NCBI RefSeq assembly: GCF_000517545.1
Contig: NZ_BAIV01000024.1
Span: 1-64,000 of the forward strand
Source: Bacteroides reticulotermitis JCM 10512
GTDB taxonomy: Bacteria; Bacteroidota; Bacteroidia; Bacteroidales; Bacteroidaceae
DNA length: 64,000 bases
Direction of reading: 5' to 3'
The notes below the pieces were generated by a model. The model made no database searches, was not told the origin of the DNA, and saw only the letters and a list, made by a program, of their open reading frames with translations. Made by a program: the position numbers and the translations under genes. The first letter of the stretch is position 1, and each line of letters begins with the position of its first letter. This document shows positions 56,366 to 64,000 of the stretch, piece by piece.

Positions 56366-57306
56366 TCAGTCTCCTCTTTTCAGAAAATGAACCGTATTTA
56401 AATTTGATATATCGATGTTATCATCTTCACTCAGTAAACCGACAATGCAGTAAGTGTCTGTTCGCGGGTCAGGAATAAACCGTTTGATAATGGTGAATTT
56501 CTTGACCTCCGATGTATTGTGAATGTGAAGTCTGGGGAAACTACACTCCACCTTTCTATCACCGATCATGATGTGGTCTTCATCGCAGCAACATACGGTC
56601 AGCTCTTTGGCGACCTCTTCTCTTACTCGATCGGTGAGCTTATAAAAGTCGAGCTCAAATTTCTCTCGCGAATGAATAATGAATCCATTCCGCATATCCG
56701 AAGCGAATACCTGTTTGCGATCAACTCCGAATTCAGTAGACAGAATAAGGAGTGTGATGTCCTCAAGGGTATGCGCTACTTTACGGAAATGCAGTGATTG
56801 GGAAACTATTTCGTAGATACTTTGTGGCAGAGGCCCGAATATATTCGGTCGAGTAACGATGATCTCTTCGCCGATGCGACAATCATATCGGCGTTGACGC
56901 CCAGTGCCGGATAGAGGAGGTCGAAATGCTCGATAACGACCCTGCGTCCATGTGCCAGTACTGTCTTAACGAACTCTACCACTTCATACATCTGAGTGAA
57001 GGCGATTTGAAACCGCATATCGATGTGATAGGTTGTCGTGTCCTGGATATTATCAAACAGGTCACGTACCTGCATAATTTTGCGCGAACTGAGCATGTCA
57101 TCGTCATTGGACAACTCTAACCCCGGAAACATACCTCGGATTAGAGAAGATTTGCCTGAACCTGCGTCACCCACTACCCCGATCAAACGATCGGTGTAGG
57201 TGAGGTGGCGTTGTGAGATTTGCTCACCCAGAAACAAAAGTCTCTCTCTGCCGTGTGGCGCAAAATATTGAGAGATAACCGAATATTCCCGTATCAAGTC
57301 GCGCAT
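56366..57306 (-). CDS. P-loop ATP-binding protein of the methylaspartate operon, one frameshift
   Basis: About 313 residues after repair. A Walker A motif G-D-A-G-S-G-K-S-S lies near residues 46-54, and V-V-I-E-H-F-D could be the Walker B strand. The C-terminal part has a C-C-C-D-E-D cluster and a H-I-H-N-T-S-E segment. The frame closes early because of a one-base loss at about 56844 (A-run on the coding strand). Repair gives N-I-F-G-P-L-P-Q-S-I-Y and joins the downstream 109 residues. The gene lies between DUF4387 (3 bp gap) and the mesaconase alpha gene (5 bp gap). I do not recognise a characterised family. A kinase- or chaperone-like role for the mutase/mesaconase system is speculation. 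Confidence 0.7.
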
Positions 57307-57309
57307 AGC

Positions 57310-57627
57310 TTATAGTTTAAATGTGAAACCTAGTAACGGTGAGTGTTGTTGCGCGCCGTACACATCTGTCTCGCCTAACGCTCCCGAAGGAATTGGGCGT
57401 ACAATCGTGATCTTAACTGCTTTGGCCGGGTCGAAATAGACTAGCTTGATGATGTCCGATTCCGGAATGTTGTACAACGAAGCGAATACCTTCTCGTTGA
57501 TAGCGTTGGCAGCTTTCACTTTATTGAACATTTCAAACTCCTTGAATATGACATCGAAAGTCAGTTCGTAAGGCCCTGAGTTCTTGCTTCTGATAACCGA
57601 AGCTACGTCTCTTAAGTTATATTCCAT
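57310..57627 (-). CDS. DUF4387 protein
   Basis: A 105-residue protein of the DUF4387 family: start L-R-D-V-A-S-V-I-R-S-K-N-S-G-P-Y, middle L-Y-N-I-P-E-S-D-I, then V-Y-F-D-P-A-K-A-V-K-I-T and the ending D-V-Y-G-A-Q-Q-H-S-P-L-L. Members are usually next to, or fused with, AtuA/DUF1446 proteins, as here (17 bp gap). No biochemical activity is known to me. Cytoplasmic, no cofactor motif visible. Confidence 0.88.
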   Translation of the reverse strand: MEYNLRDVASVIRSKNSGPYELTFDVIFKEFEMFNKVKAANAINEKVFASLYNIPESDIIKLVYFDPAKAVKITIVRPIPSGALGETDVYGAQQHSPLLGFTFKL

Positions 57628-57644
57628 ATTTGTTCCTCCTCTTT

Positions 57645-59021
57645 TTAATGGCTACCGTTAGTAAACTGCATATAGGTGATGGGGAAGTATTCCGACGGAT
57701 CGGCTACTCGCATCAAGTGATATATGCTAAATTCGTATACTTCTCCTACTTTACAATCGGAAGGGGAGAAGGGGAAAGCCAGATTACCCGCAGTCGATAT
57801 GCGGCCTTCGTAACCAAAGTGAAGCATGGTGCTGCGGGCAAAACCGCAGATTGTATCAGCCTGTTCCTGAGTCGGTGCTACTGCTTCGATGACCAAAGCC
57901 AGTTCGTGTCCGATACGTTGATCGATGCCGGGGAAGAATCCCATCACACCATTCTTGCCATATATTTTAAAGTCGAGGAAGAAGTCTTTGATTCCGTAGC
58001 TTTCGAAGTTGTTTTGTACCCGTTCTTTCACGCTTTGCACCACTTCGTCGATCTTTTCAATCATAACGGGGTCTTTCACGCCTGCGATGGATATCGTACG
58101 GTAACCAACTTTCTTAACTCCTTCCAACTTAACAAAGTACTCCTCTGTGGGTACAAAGGTACTGCCTGTCACCTTCACCGTGTTTTCCGTGAGTTGGGTG
58201 AATTGAGTGTTGTGCAGATTGATTGCACCTCCGGGACCGGGTAGCATATACGGATTGGTTTTCTCGTATAATGTGTGCGCAGCTACCGAAAGTGTTGTGC
58301 ATTTGCGTAAAGGAGACAATGGTTCTAACACAAAGTCATCTTGATGTAGATAGCCCATCATGCAATCGCTACCACTTCCGGGGATAGCGGCAATAGCTGC
58401 ACATTCCAGAATCTTGCCTAAATGAATAGCCAAGCCCTTGTTGAATCCTTCTTTGATAGCTAAAGCGGCAAAGACCGAAGGGTCGTAAGCACGTCCTGCG
58501 AGAATGACGTTAGCACCTCCTTCTAAAGCCTTGATGAAGGGATCTTCTCCAATCTGAGCAACAATGCGGACACAGTTGTCTACATCTTCGGCCGTAATTT
58601 GCTTAGCGGGGAATAGGGGTTCGATATCACCACCTGCCAACTTCTCTTTAATCAGTTCTTTGTCCAGTTCCGATTGTATGACTGCCAGTTTGAAAGAGAG
58701 TTTCTTTGCGGCTGCAATCTGTTGGATGATCTCTAGGTTGAAAGCAACATGAGGATATCCACCACATCCGCCGGCAGTTCCGATTATAACCGGGATACCG
58801 GCTTCCAGTGCTGCGGGGATCATGATCTCCAAGTCTCTTTTGACTGAATTGAAGTCCGTAAATGATTCGCCTGCTCCTAAGTAGTAAGGCCCCGGATCAG
58901 TAGATCCGGCATCTACTGCTATGACGTGCGGCTTCCGTTTCATCCCTTCCGTAAAAGATTCCATCGGAAACCCATAGCCCAGAATAGCAGTAGGTGAGAG
59001 TATTCTTAATTCTTGCATCAT
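57645..59021 (-). CDS. AtuA/DUF1446 family protein
   Basis: A 458-residue protein of the acyclic-terpene-utilisation AtuA (DUF1446) family. Signatures are I-A-V-D-A-G-S-T-D-P-G-P, I-I-G-T-A-G-G-C-G-G, A-G-R-A-Y-D-P-S-V-F-A-A and the long G-x-x-G-P-G-G-A-I-N-L segment. In Pseudomonas AtuA belongs to a geranyl-CoA pathway but has no assigned step. Here it lies between methylaspartate ammonia-lyase and DUF4387 within the glutamate-fermentation operon. A role in handling methylaspartate, mesaconate, citramalate or their CoA esters is inference. Start at 59021 (M-M-Q-E-L) or one codon later. Confidence 0.87.
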   Translation of the reverse strand: MMQELRILSPTAILGYGFPMESFTEGMKRKPHVIAVDAGSTDPGPYYLGAGESFTDFNSVKRDLEIMIPAALEAGIPVIIGTAGGCGGYPHVAFNLEIIQQIAAAKKLSFKLAVIQSELDKELIKEKLAGGDIEPLFPAKQITAEDVDNCVRIVAQIGEDPFIKALEGGANVILAGRAYDPSVFAALAIKEGFNKGLAIHLGKILECAAIAAIPGSGSDCMMGYLHQDDFVLEPLSPLRKCTTLSVAAHTLYEKTNPYMLPGPGGAINLHNTQFTQLTENTVKVTGSTFVPTEEYFVKLEGVKKVGYRTISIAGVKDPVMIEKIDEVVQSVKERVQNNFESYGIKDFFLDFKIYGKNGVMGFFPGIDQRIGHELALVIEAVAPTQEQADTICGFARSTMLHFGYEGRISTAGNLAFPFSPSDCKVGEVYEFSIYHLMRVADPSEYFPITYMQFTNGSH

Positions 59022-59033
59022 ATCATCTTAACT

Positions 59034-60277
59034 TTATAATTTATCTTTTAATGCCAATATACGTTGCATCTCGTTGAAGGCGATCATATACCCTTCGTCT
59101 ACTCCCATACCCGGTTTGGCAAGACATTGTAGGGGAGAGGTAGCCATTGCGATGTGAGCGCATACTTCAGCCGAACGAGAAGTCTCGTTGCATGTTCCAC
59201 CCAGATAAGCTTCCATAGCATTGTTTTTGCAGAAGAGAACTGCTTCAATGGAGTTGTTTATGCCTCCTAAATCGGGTGTCTTGATCTGAATCATATGACC
59301 GGCTTTGTGCAGGGTGAAGTCTTTAATATCTTCTAGCGTATTGCACCATTCGTCGGCTACGATCTCTGTTTTAGAGCCTTTCTTTTCCAATAGTTCGCGC
59401 AGCGTACGCAACGCTTCTATCTGCGACTTTTTATCACCCATATCTACCGGGCCTTCAATGCGGAGTTTGAAAGGAGCAGCCTTCTTTTCCAACTGACTCA
59501 TGTATTCGGCTATCTTTTCGAGATCATTGTTGAATACGATTCCCAGTGTACCGTATACGTCGATATGCATGATTGGATTATAACGATCGTTTGTTCTAAA
59601 CTGGAGAATGCGATCGCGTAGCCATTCCACATAGGCCGCTAGCTTTTCCCCTTGGAGTCCGGTTTTCTCCTCCGGATGATTAAACAAGGCATGCGGCAGA
59701 ACTTCCGCTTCTTTCATAATCATCTTATCGGCATTGTTGTAACGGTCGTCACCCGACTGGGTAAAGATCGCAATGGAGTGGTTGGACACCTGCGTGCCGT
59801 ACTCTTCGGCAATGATTTGTGCCATGAGCTTATGCTTGCTTTTTGCTACCGCATCCAAACAGGCTTGCGTTACCCCGTAGCGGATAGCCGTGTGATAGTG
59901 TTTACCGGTCGATGGATTTTTAGCCTGATCGACGAGAGCGGCCAACTCCTTGAAAGAGTTAATTTCTTTACCTTTATATAAAGGAGCGATCTCTTTCTCG
60001 ATTAATGGAATAAAATCTTTGGCGAGGAACAACGGGTCGCGTCCGCCGGCTCCTGAATATTGCACAGCAGCACAATCGCCGTGCGCAATGGCTCCGTTGT
60101 CAAGTATGAACAAGACAGAGATTGATTCGCCTGCCTGACGGACGGCTGTGAAGCCTCAGTCATTGGTTCGCCTATATAAAATGCACCGTCGTGTCCGGCG
60201 CCTGCCTTAATCGCTTTCTGATCGTCAAAGTAGAAACCTGTCTTACCTTGCGCACATACAACATCTATAATCTTCAT
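59034..60277 (-). CDS. mal: methylaspartate ammonia-lyase, one frameshift
   Basis: About 414 residues after repair, the normal length of the family. It deaminates (2S,3S)-3-methylaspartate to mesaconate. Diagnostic are A-G-A-G-H-D-G-A-F, the metal/substrate region A-H-G-D-C-A-A-V-Q-Y-S-G-A-G-G-R-D, V-A-D-E-W-C-N-T, Q-I-K-T-P-D-L-G-G with the catalytic lysine, and L-G-G-T-C-N-E-T. A single-base loss at about 60154-60155 (GGG to GG on the coding strand) breaks E-G-F-T-A-V-R-Q-A-G-E-S-I-S-V-L-F-I-L. The enolase-superfamily enzyme needs Mg2+ and is cytoplasmic. It follows glmE by 24 bp. Confidence 0.93.
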
Positions 60278-60301
60278 AGCTTTTGTTTTTAAGTTTACAT
60301 A

Positions 60302-61759
60302 TTAATGGGGCCTGCCTACTAAGAACCCTTTACCTATCGCATATACATCGTCTACTACCATCTGGAAGTTGATCGGACGTTTTTCAAAGTCGGCTCTTTC
60401 CTGCAGCTTCTGTTTATGGAAGTCTTTTAAATCCTGCGTCAACGGAATGTTACCCGCATCCAGCAAGCGAACTGCTCCCAGATTGTCTCGGGCAGGCATT
60501 ACCTTACCTGCATTGTAGCGGCTTGGTGCAAACGGTACATCGAGCACCCCGGCTTGAAACGCTGCAATTGTTCCCAACGCATAATCGCCCTTACCGAGTT
60601 CTTCGATTTTGTCGAGGATGCATTCCATCTCCCGCATGATAATATCACTTTCCATAATAACCGCCGGAATATCGATGAAGCTTTGGTCTTTCAGCATGGA
60701 AGTAAGCTGTTTGGTTGCCTTTAAGCCGGCAGCATTTGCTTCTTTAGTCGGTACCCCCATCGCCTCGTGTGGGGTCTTGACAATTACTTTAGTTGCTTTG
60801 GCGAGTACGGCAGCGGCCGCTCCCCATGAGATAACAGCAAATGATTTAGCTTCATCTTGTGGGAAACCTCCCATCCATTGGTGGAATACGGTTGTCACCC
60901 GAACATCTGAAAAACCGAACTTATCGAGGTATTTGCGGGTAACATACTCCAGCGAACGAATAGCTGCTACGTCCTGTATCAGATTTCCGCATTGTCCGTA
61001 ACCAACGGTGAGATCTTTCACGCCTTGTGTGGCTGCCAGCAAAGATTCTACCACTGCTACCGCATTGGAGATACAGGGCGGAACAAGGGTTCCGGTTAGT
61101 GGGCCGAAAGGTTCGCGGTTAATCGAAATACCGGCTTCCTCGTATAGGCCGATCAATCGGTCGGTGTACTGCCAGTGGGCAATCGTTTTTTCTAAAGAAT
61201 GATTCTTAGAATAAGGAATGTTGTAAGAAATGCCTCCTCCTTCATAAGAGGTAAAGCCACCGGCTATGGTGATTTCGGTGAGCAAGCGGGCGTCCGGAGT
61301 TCCATGACGTACTTGTACAGGCTTTTTTAAAACCGAAGTTACTTCACGACAAATGTCCACTCCATAGTTCACAGCCGGAAATCCGTTCAACATCGAACGT
61401 CCGGTCTCTTTACTCTTTGCGATTCCGTCTTCTGCTTCTTTGTAACGATTCAGACGGGTATAGCTGTCGATTGTGGTAGGCAGTAAGTCGGCCTCTCCCT
61501 CAGTCTCCAGGTATTGCAACAACTGGATATGCTCAGACGGTAGGGCGACTCCCGCCCGTGGCTGAATGAGTGTCACCTTCTCGGCTTTCGCTTTTGATAG
61601 TTTTTCACCGAAACGTTTTTCAGGCAAGATAGCCCGTTGATATTCTACGGCCTCGTCAAAGTTTACTGCTTTGCCGGTAGGCCATTGTTGAAGTACCTCT
61701 TCACGTTCTTTGAAGAAAGCATCCTTAGACAGTTTTTCATTTTTTAGAGTCATATTCAC
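60302..61759 (-). CDS. glmE: glutamate mutase (methylaspartate mutase) epsilon subunit
   Basis: A 485-residue large subunit of the adenosylcobalamin-dependent glutamate mutase, which rearranges L-glutamate to threo-3-methylaspartate. Length equals clostridial GlmE. Characteristic are Q-P-R-A-G-V-A-L-P, the glutamate-binding V-R-H-G-T-P-D-A-R and [11 protein letters not shown], and [12 protein letters not shown]. It works with GlmS, which supplies B12 binding, and is 6 bp downstream of glmL. ATG at 61759 or 61753. Requires anaerobic radical chemistry, fitting an anaerobic host. Confidence 0.95.
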   Translation of the reverse strand: MNMTLKNEKLSKDAFFKEREEVLQQWPTGKAVNFDEAVEYQRAILPEKRFGEKLSKAKAEKVTLIQPRAGVALPSEHIQLLQYLETEGEADLLPTTIDSYTRLNRYKEAEDGIAKSKETGRSMLNGFPAVNYGVDICREVTSVLKKPVQVRHGTPDARLLTEITIAGGFTSYEGGGISYNIPYSKNHSLEKTIAHWQYTDRLIGLYEEAGISINREPFGPLTGTLVPPCISNAVAVVESLLAATQGVKDLTVGYGQCGNLIQDVAAIRSLEYVTRKYLDKFGFSDVRVTTVFHQWMGGFPQDEAKSFAVISWGAAAAVLAKATKVIVKTPHEAMGVPTKEANAAGLKATKQLTSMLKDQSFIDIPAVIMESDIIMREMECILDKIEELGKGDYALGTIAAFQAGVLDVPFAPSRYNAGKVMPARDNLGAVRLLDAGNIPLTQDLKDFHKQKLQERADFEKRPINFQMVVDDVYAIGKGFLVGRPH

Positions 61760-61765
61760 TTGGTT

Positions 61766-63151
61766 TTATTGTATTAGTTTAATTTCTTCTTTCATAAAAT
61801 GCAGGGCGAGCTCAGGATCAACTGTACTGAGCAGTCCCATCGATGCGAAAATATATTTCTTATCCAGATAATATCGTGGCTTTTTGGGTTTCATCGAATG
61901 AAACTTCTGCGGATTGTATTTGGCTCCGTCCAATATAGCTTCGGGGTGTTTGCTGTTGACCAGGCTACCTCCGATGCCGATTATACGGTCTACATCGGAT
62001 AAGTCTTTTCCGGTCATGACATAGATTTCACCCATAGGCGTGAACGAACGTTCGATAGAACCGCAATGTCGTTCGACAGCAATCTCGATTGCTTTCTTTG
62101 CCAGGAGTTCTTCTAACTGCTCCTCGGCACTGCCTGCCGCAGCTAGAGCGGAAGGATGCGCTATGCAGTGGGTCAACCAGTGCTGTATTTCTTCCTGCGA
62201 AAGTCCGCTTTCGGCTTCCAAGACTTGCGTTCCTGCCTCTTCGGACAATGCTTTCAAACTGTAACGCATGCCTAAGTCACCTTCTACCGTCCGTTTGCTG
62301 AACGGCTCGGGCAAACCTTTTATCAAAACGTTCTCTAATGTCGGGCTTCCTTCGGCCATCGAGTAAATATCGGTAGTTGCTCCTCCCAGGTCCGCGGCCA
62401 TGAAATCGCCTATTCCCGGAGTCTTCGCTGTGCCTTTACTGAGTAATTCGCATGCGTTCATAACTGCGAGCGGAGTTGGAATTATATCATTGAATGACAT
62501 CTTTTGTATGCCCGACAAGCCTTTCGCATCAATTATCTTCCGAATAAACACCTCTCGGATGCTTTGTTTGGCCGATGCTATGTTGAGCTTGTTGAATGTG
62601 GGCATTACATTGTCTGTCAGTACGTAATCTTTGCCTGAGTGAGCGAATATTTCCTCCAACTCGTGAGACGCGCTTTTATTGCCTGCTATTACTACAGTGA
62701 AATCCCAATCGATGGCACATAGTCGGCGGGCATTGGCAATGATTACCTCTTTATTTCCTCCGTCGGTACCTCCGCAAAGCAAAACAAGATCCGGCCGGAT
62801 AGCGTAGATCTCATCTTGTTCTTGCTTGGAAATCTCAAAGGCATAGGTTTTTATTACTTTGGCTCCTGCACTGGAAGCAGCCATGCGTGCTGCTTTTGCC
62901 GTTAACTCCGGCACTAGGCCCAGAGCAACCATCTTTAAACCTCCTCCGGCACTGCTGCAACAAAGTAATTGGTCGTATCGGAATGTACCGATGCTAGCTT
63001 CCAACTGCGCCAAAGCTGTCCGGAAACCATGGATAATATCTGTATCGATGGTGGTAAACGCATTGGCGGTACCCAGAATGGTTGCGTGTTGCGTATCAAT
63101 GGCCGTGAGCTTCGTATATGTACTGCCGAAGTCCGCAGTCAGAATTTTCAT
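61766..63151 (-). CDS. glmL: glutamate mutase-associated protein MutL/GlmL
   Basis: A 461-residue protein of the ASKHA (actin/Hsp70-like ATPase) fold. Visible are the phosphate-1 loop A-D-F-G-S-T-Y-T-K at the start, D-L-G-G-A-T-T-D in the second half and G-I-G-G-S-L-V near the adenosine site. GlmL lies between the two glutamate mutase subunits in most operons and is thought to protect or reactivate the cobalamin enzyme, though this is not firmly shown. Spacing of 2 bp from glmS and 6 bp from glmE indicates tight co-translation. Confidence 0.93.
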   Translation of the reverse strand: MKILTADFGSTYTKLTAIDTQHATILGTANAFTTIDTDIIHGFRTALAQLEASIGTFRYDQLLCCSSAGGGLKMVALGLVPELTAKAARMAASSAGAKVIKTYAFEISKQEQDEIYAIRPDLVLLCGGTDGGNKEVIIANARRLCAIDWDFTVVIAGNKSASHELEEIFAHSGKDYVLTDNVMPTFNKLNIASAKQSIREVFIRKIIDAKGLSGIQKMSFNDIIPTPLAVMNACELLSKGTAKTPGIGDFMAADLGGATTDIYSMAEGSPTLENVLIKGLPEPFSKRTVEGDLGMRYSLKALSEEAGTQVLEAESGLSQEEIQHWLTHCIAHPSALAAAGSAEEQLEELLAKKAIEIAVERHCGSIERSFTPMGEIYVMTGKDLSDVDRIIGIGGSLVNSKHPEAILDGAKYNPQKFHSMKPKKPRYYLDKKYIFASMGLLSTVDPELALHFMKEEIKLIQ

Positions 63152-63153
63152 AA

Positions 63154-63567
63154 TCAGGATAGAGCTAATATTTCTTTTAAATCGGCTATAGTTGTTTCGA
63201 TAGCTGTTCCGGGTGGATATGCTTTGGTGAATCCCATTGCTAGAAAGCGTTTCTCTACATCAACGAAGTCTTGCTTACCAACTACTAGGTTGCCACCAAC
63301 TAAAAGTGGAATGCTTTTTAAGCCCGCTTCGTCGCATTTCTCGCGAAGGCCGTTGCAGTCAATCTCGCCATGTCCATACAGCGAAGAAACGAGAATCACG
63401 TCTGCGTTTGTTTCGATTGCAGCTGCAATGTATTCTTCTTGTGAAACCATCACACCGAGATTTACAACATTGAAACCTTCTTTCTCTAATGCGTATGTGA
63501 TAATTTTATTACCTACCGCATGCACGTCGGCACCAATTACGCCTGTTACAATCGTTTTCTTTTCCAT
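63154..63567 (-). CDS. glmS: glutamate mutase sigma (B12-binding) subunit
   Basis: A 137-residue cobalamin-binding subunit, the exact length of clostridial MutS/GlmS. The base-off/His-on motif D-x-H-x-x-G is present as [11 protein letters not shown] near residues 13-23. The conserved S-S-L-Y-G-H-G and V-G-G-N-L-V-V-G strands complete the Rossmann-like fold. It is the first gene of the methylaspartate operon, preceded by a -7 box TACATTTG (63705-63712). No cobalamin riboswitch is visible upstream in 63568-64000. Confidence 0.95.
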   Translation of the reverse strand: MEKKTIVTGVIGADVHAVGNKIITYALEKEGFNVVNLGVMVSQEEYIAAAIETNADVILVSSLYGHGEIDCNGLREKCDEAGLKSIPLLVGGNLVVGKQDFVDVEKRFLAMGFTKAYPPGTAIETTIADLKEILALS

Positions 63568-64000
63568 GTGTTTTCTTTCTAAATTTAGTTAACTTTTTCC
63601 GAAACAGACAGCGTGTTCTGAAAGTATCGGATTAAGGTCGGAATTTAGAATAATGTCTGTGAATTTGAATTACATTATTTCCTTCCATAGCCTTGTTCGT
63701 ACTACAAATGTAGGCCAAAATTTGAATTAAACATATTTATCCGTCGGAAAAAAGATCGATCGAGGTGTCGTTTTATTATTATCTGACTTTCAGTTAGTAA
63801 GGTAAATCTTAGACAAAATGTACTTTTGATTTTAACCTCTGGTTTTCTGTTTCACAAACTTCGTTTTATTGGTTTTTATGCATATTTATTCTATTTGCTT
63901 AAAAAGACCGAAAATAGATTGTTTTTAAACTATTTGTCGATCTTTTTATGAGATTTATGAGGATTGATCTAGTAATTAGGCTGCAATAAATAATTTATAT
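63568..64000. other. upstream region of the methylaspartate operon
   Basis: No gene is seen in this A/T-rich interval. It contains the operon's likely promoter (TACATTTG at 63705-63712). I looked for cobalamin riboswitch core elements and found none, so B12 control of this operon at the leader is not supported by the visible sequence. Confidence 0.5.
63705..63712 (-). promoter_or_regulatory. -7 box TACATTTG for the methylaspartate operon
   Basis: TAnnTTTG match on the minus strand about 138 bp before the glmS start, implying a leader of about 130 bases. Confidence 0.45.

Noticed and set aside
63568-64000. Cobalamin riboswitch ahead of the B12-dependent glutamate mutase operon
   Set aside because: Core elements seen upstream of accC are not found here.

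Overview
The window reads as a chromosomal segment of a Bacteroidales bacterium, most likely Bacteroides or a close relative. The evidence is a SusC/SusD outer-membrane pair with an ECF sigma factor and FecR anti-sigma factor, a hybrid two-component regulator with glycoside hydrolases, Bacteroides-type -7 promoter boxes (TAnnTTTG) ahead of most transcription units, few Shine-Dalgarno sequences, and two glutamate dehydrogenases next to a prolyl oligopeptidase and a malic enzyme. No rRNA, tRNA, CRISPR, prophage or intact insertion sequence was seen.

Layout. 1-640: a gene-poor stretch with a possible decayed panB tail. 706-2169: amino-acid permease. 2342-11277: ECF sigma, FecR, SusC (with STN signalling domain), SusD, a DUF4843-like lipoprotein and a PKD-like lipoprotein. 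11560-11647: first 22-bp tandem dyad array. 11785-26503: lipoprotein, CCA-adding enzyme, M24 peptidase, NAD-type GDH, prolyl oligopeptidase, a receiver/PPDK-N fusion, NADP-type GDH, and malic enzyme with a small membrane protein. 27073-27226: second 22-bp array. 27318-36264: GH30, GH2, hybrid two-component system and a metallo-hydrolase. 36432-42672: O-acetylhomoserine sulfhydrylase, amidase and a PAS sensor kinase. 42773-46680: a biotin-dependent acyl-CoA carboxylase operon behind a cobalamin riboswitch. 46754-47926: pncB. 48236-50240: two kilobases without genes, holding a third dyad array, an ATGAGAGATA repeat cluster and three copies of a promoter-leader-terminator cassette that looks like a paralogous small-RNA family. 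50241-53287: two AraC regulators, a VOC protein and a TIGR02757 protein. 53361-63567: TlpA-like protein and a nine-gene methylaspartate (glutamate mutase) operon.

Together the metabolic genes suggest amino-acid fermentation. The permease and peptidases supply amino acids, the two GDHs interconvert glutamate and 2-oxoglutarate, and the B12-dependent glutamate mutase operon takes glutamate through methylaspartate and mesaconate to citramalate. Citramalate lyase is not in the window. The riboswitch-controlled carboxylase is a second link to B12. The glutamate mutase operon also carries three conserved genes of unknown role (AtuA/DUF1446-like, DUF4387 and a P-loop protein). These are the best candidates here for undescribed biology, together with the small-RNA cassettes and the dyad arrays.

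Caution: at least fifteen frameshifts interrupt eleven otherwise well-conserved genes. Almost all are explained by loss of one base, usually in a short homopolymer, which points to deletion-type sequencing or assembly error more than true gene decay. Coordinates of these genes are given across the frameshifts as single features.
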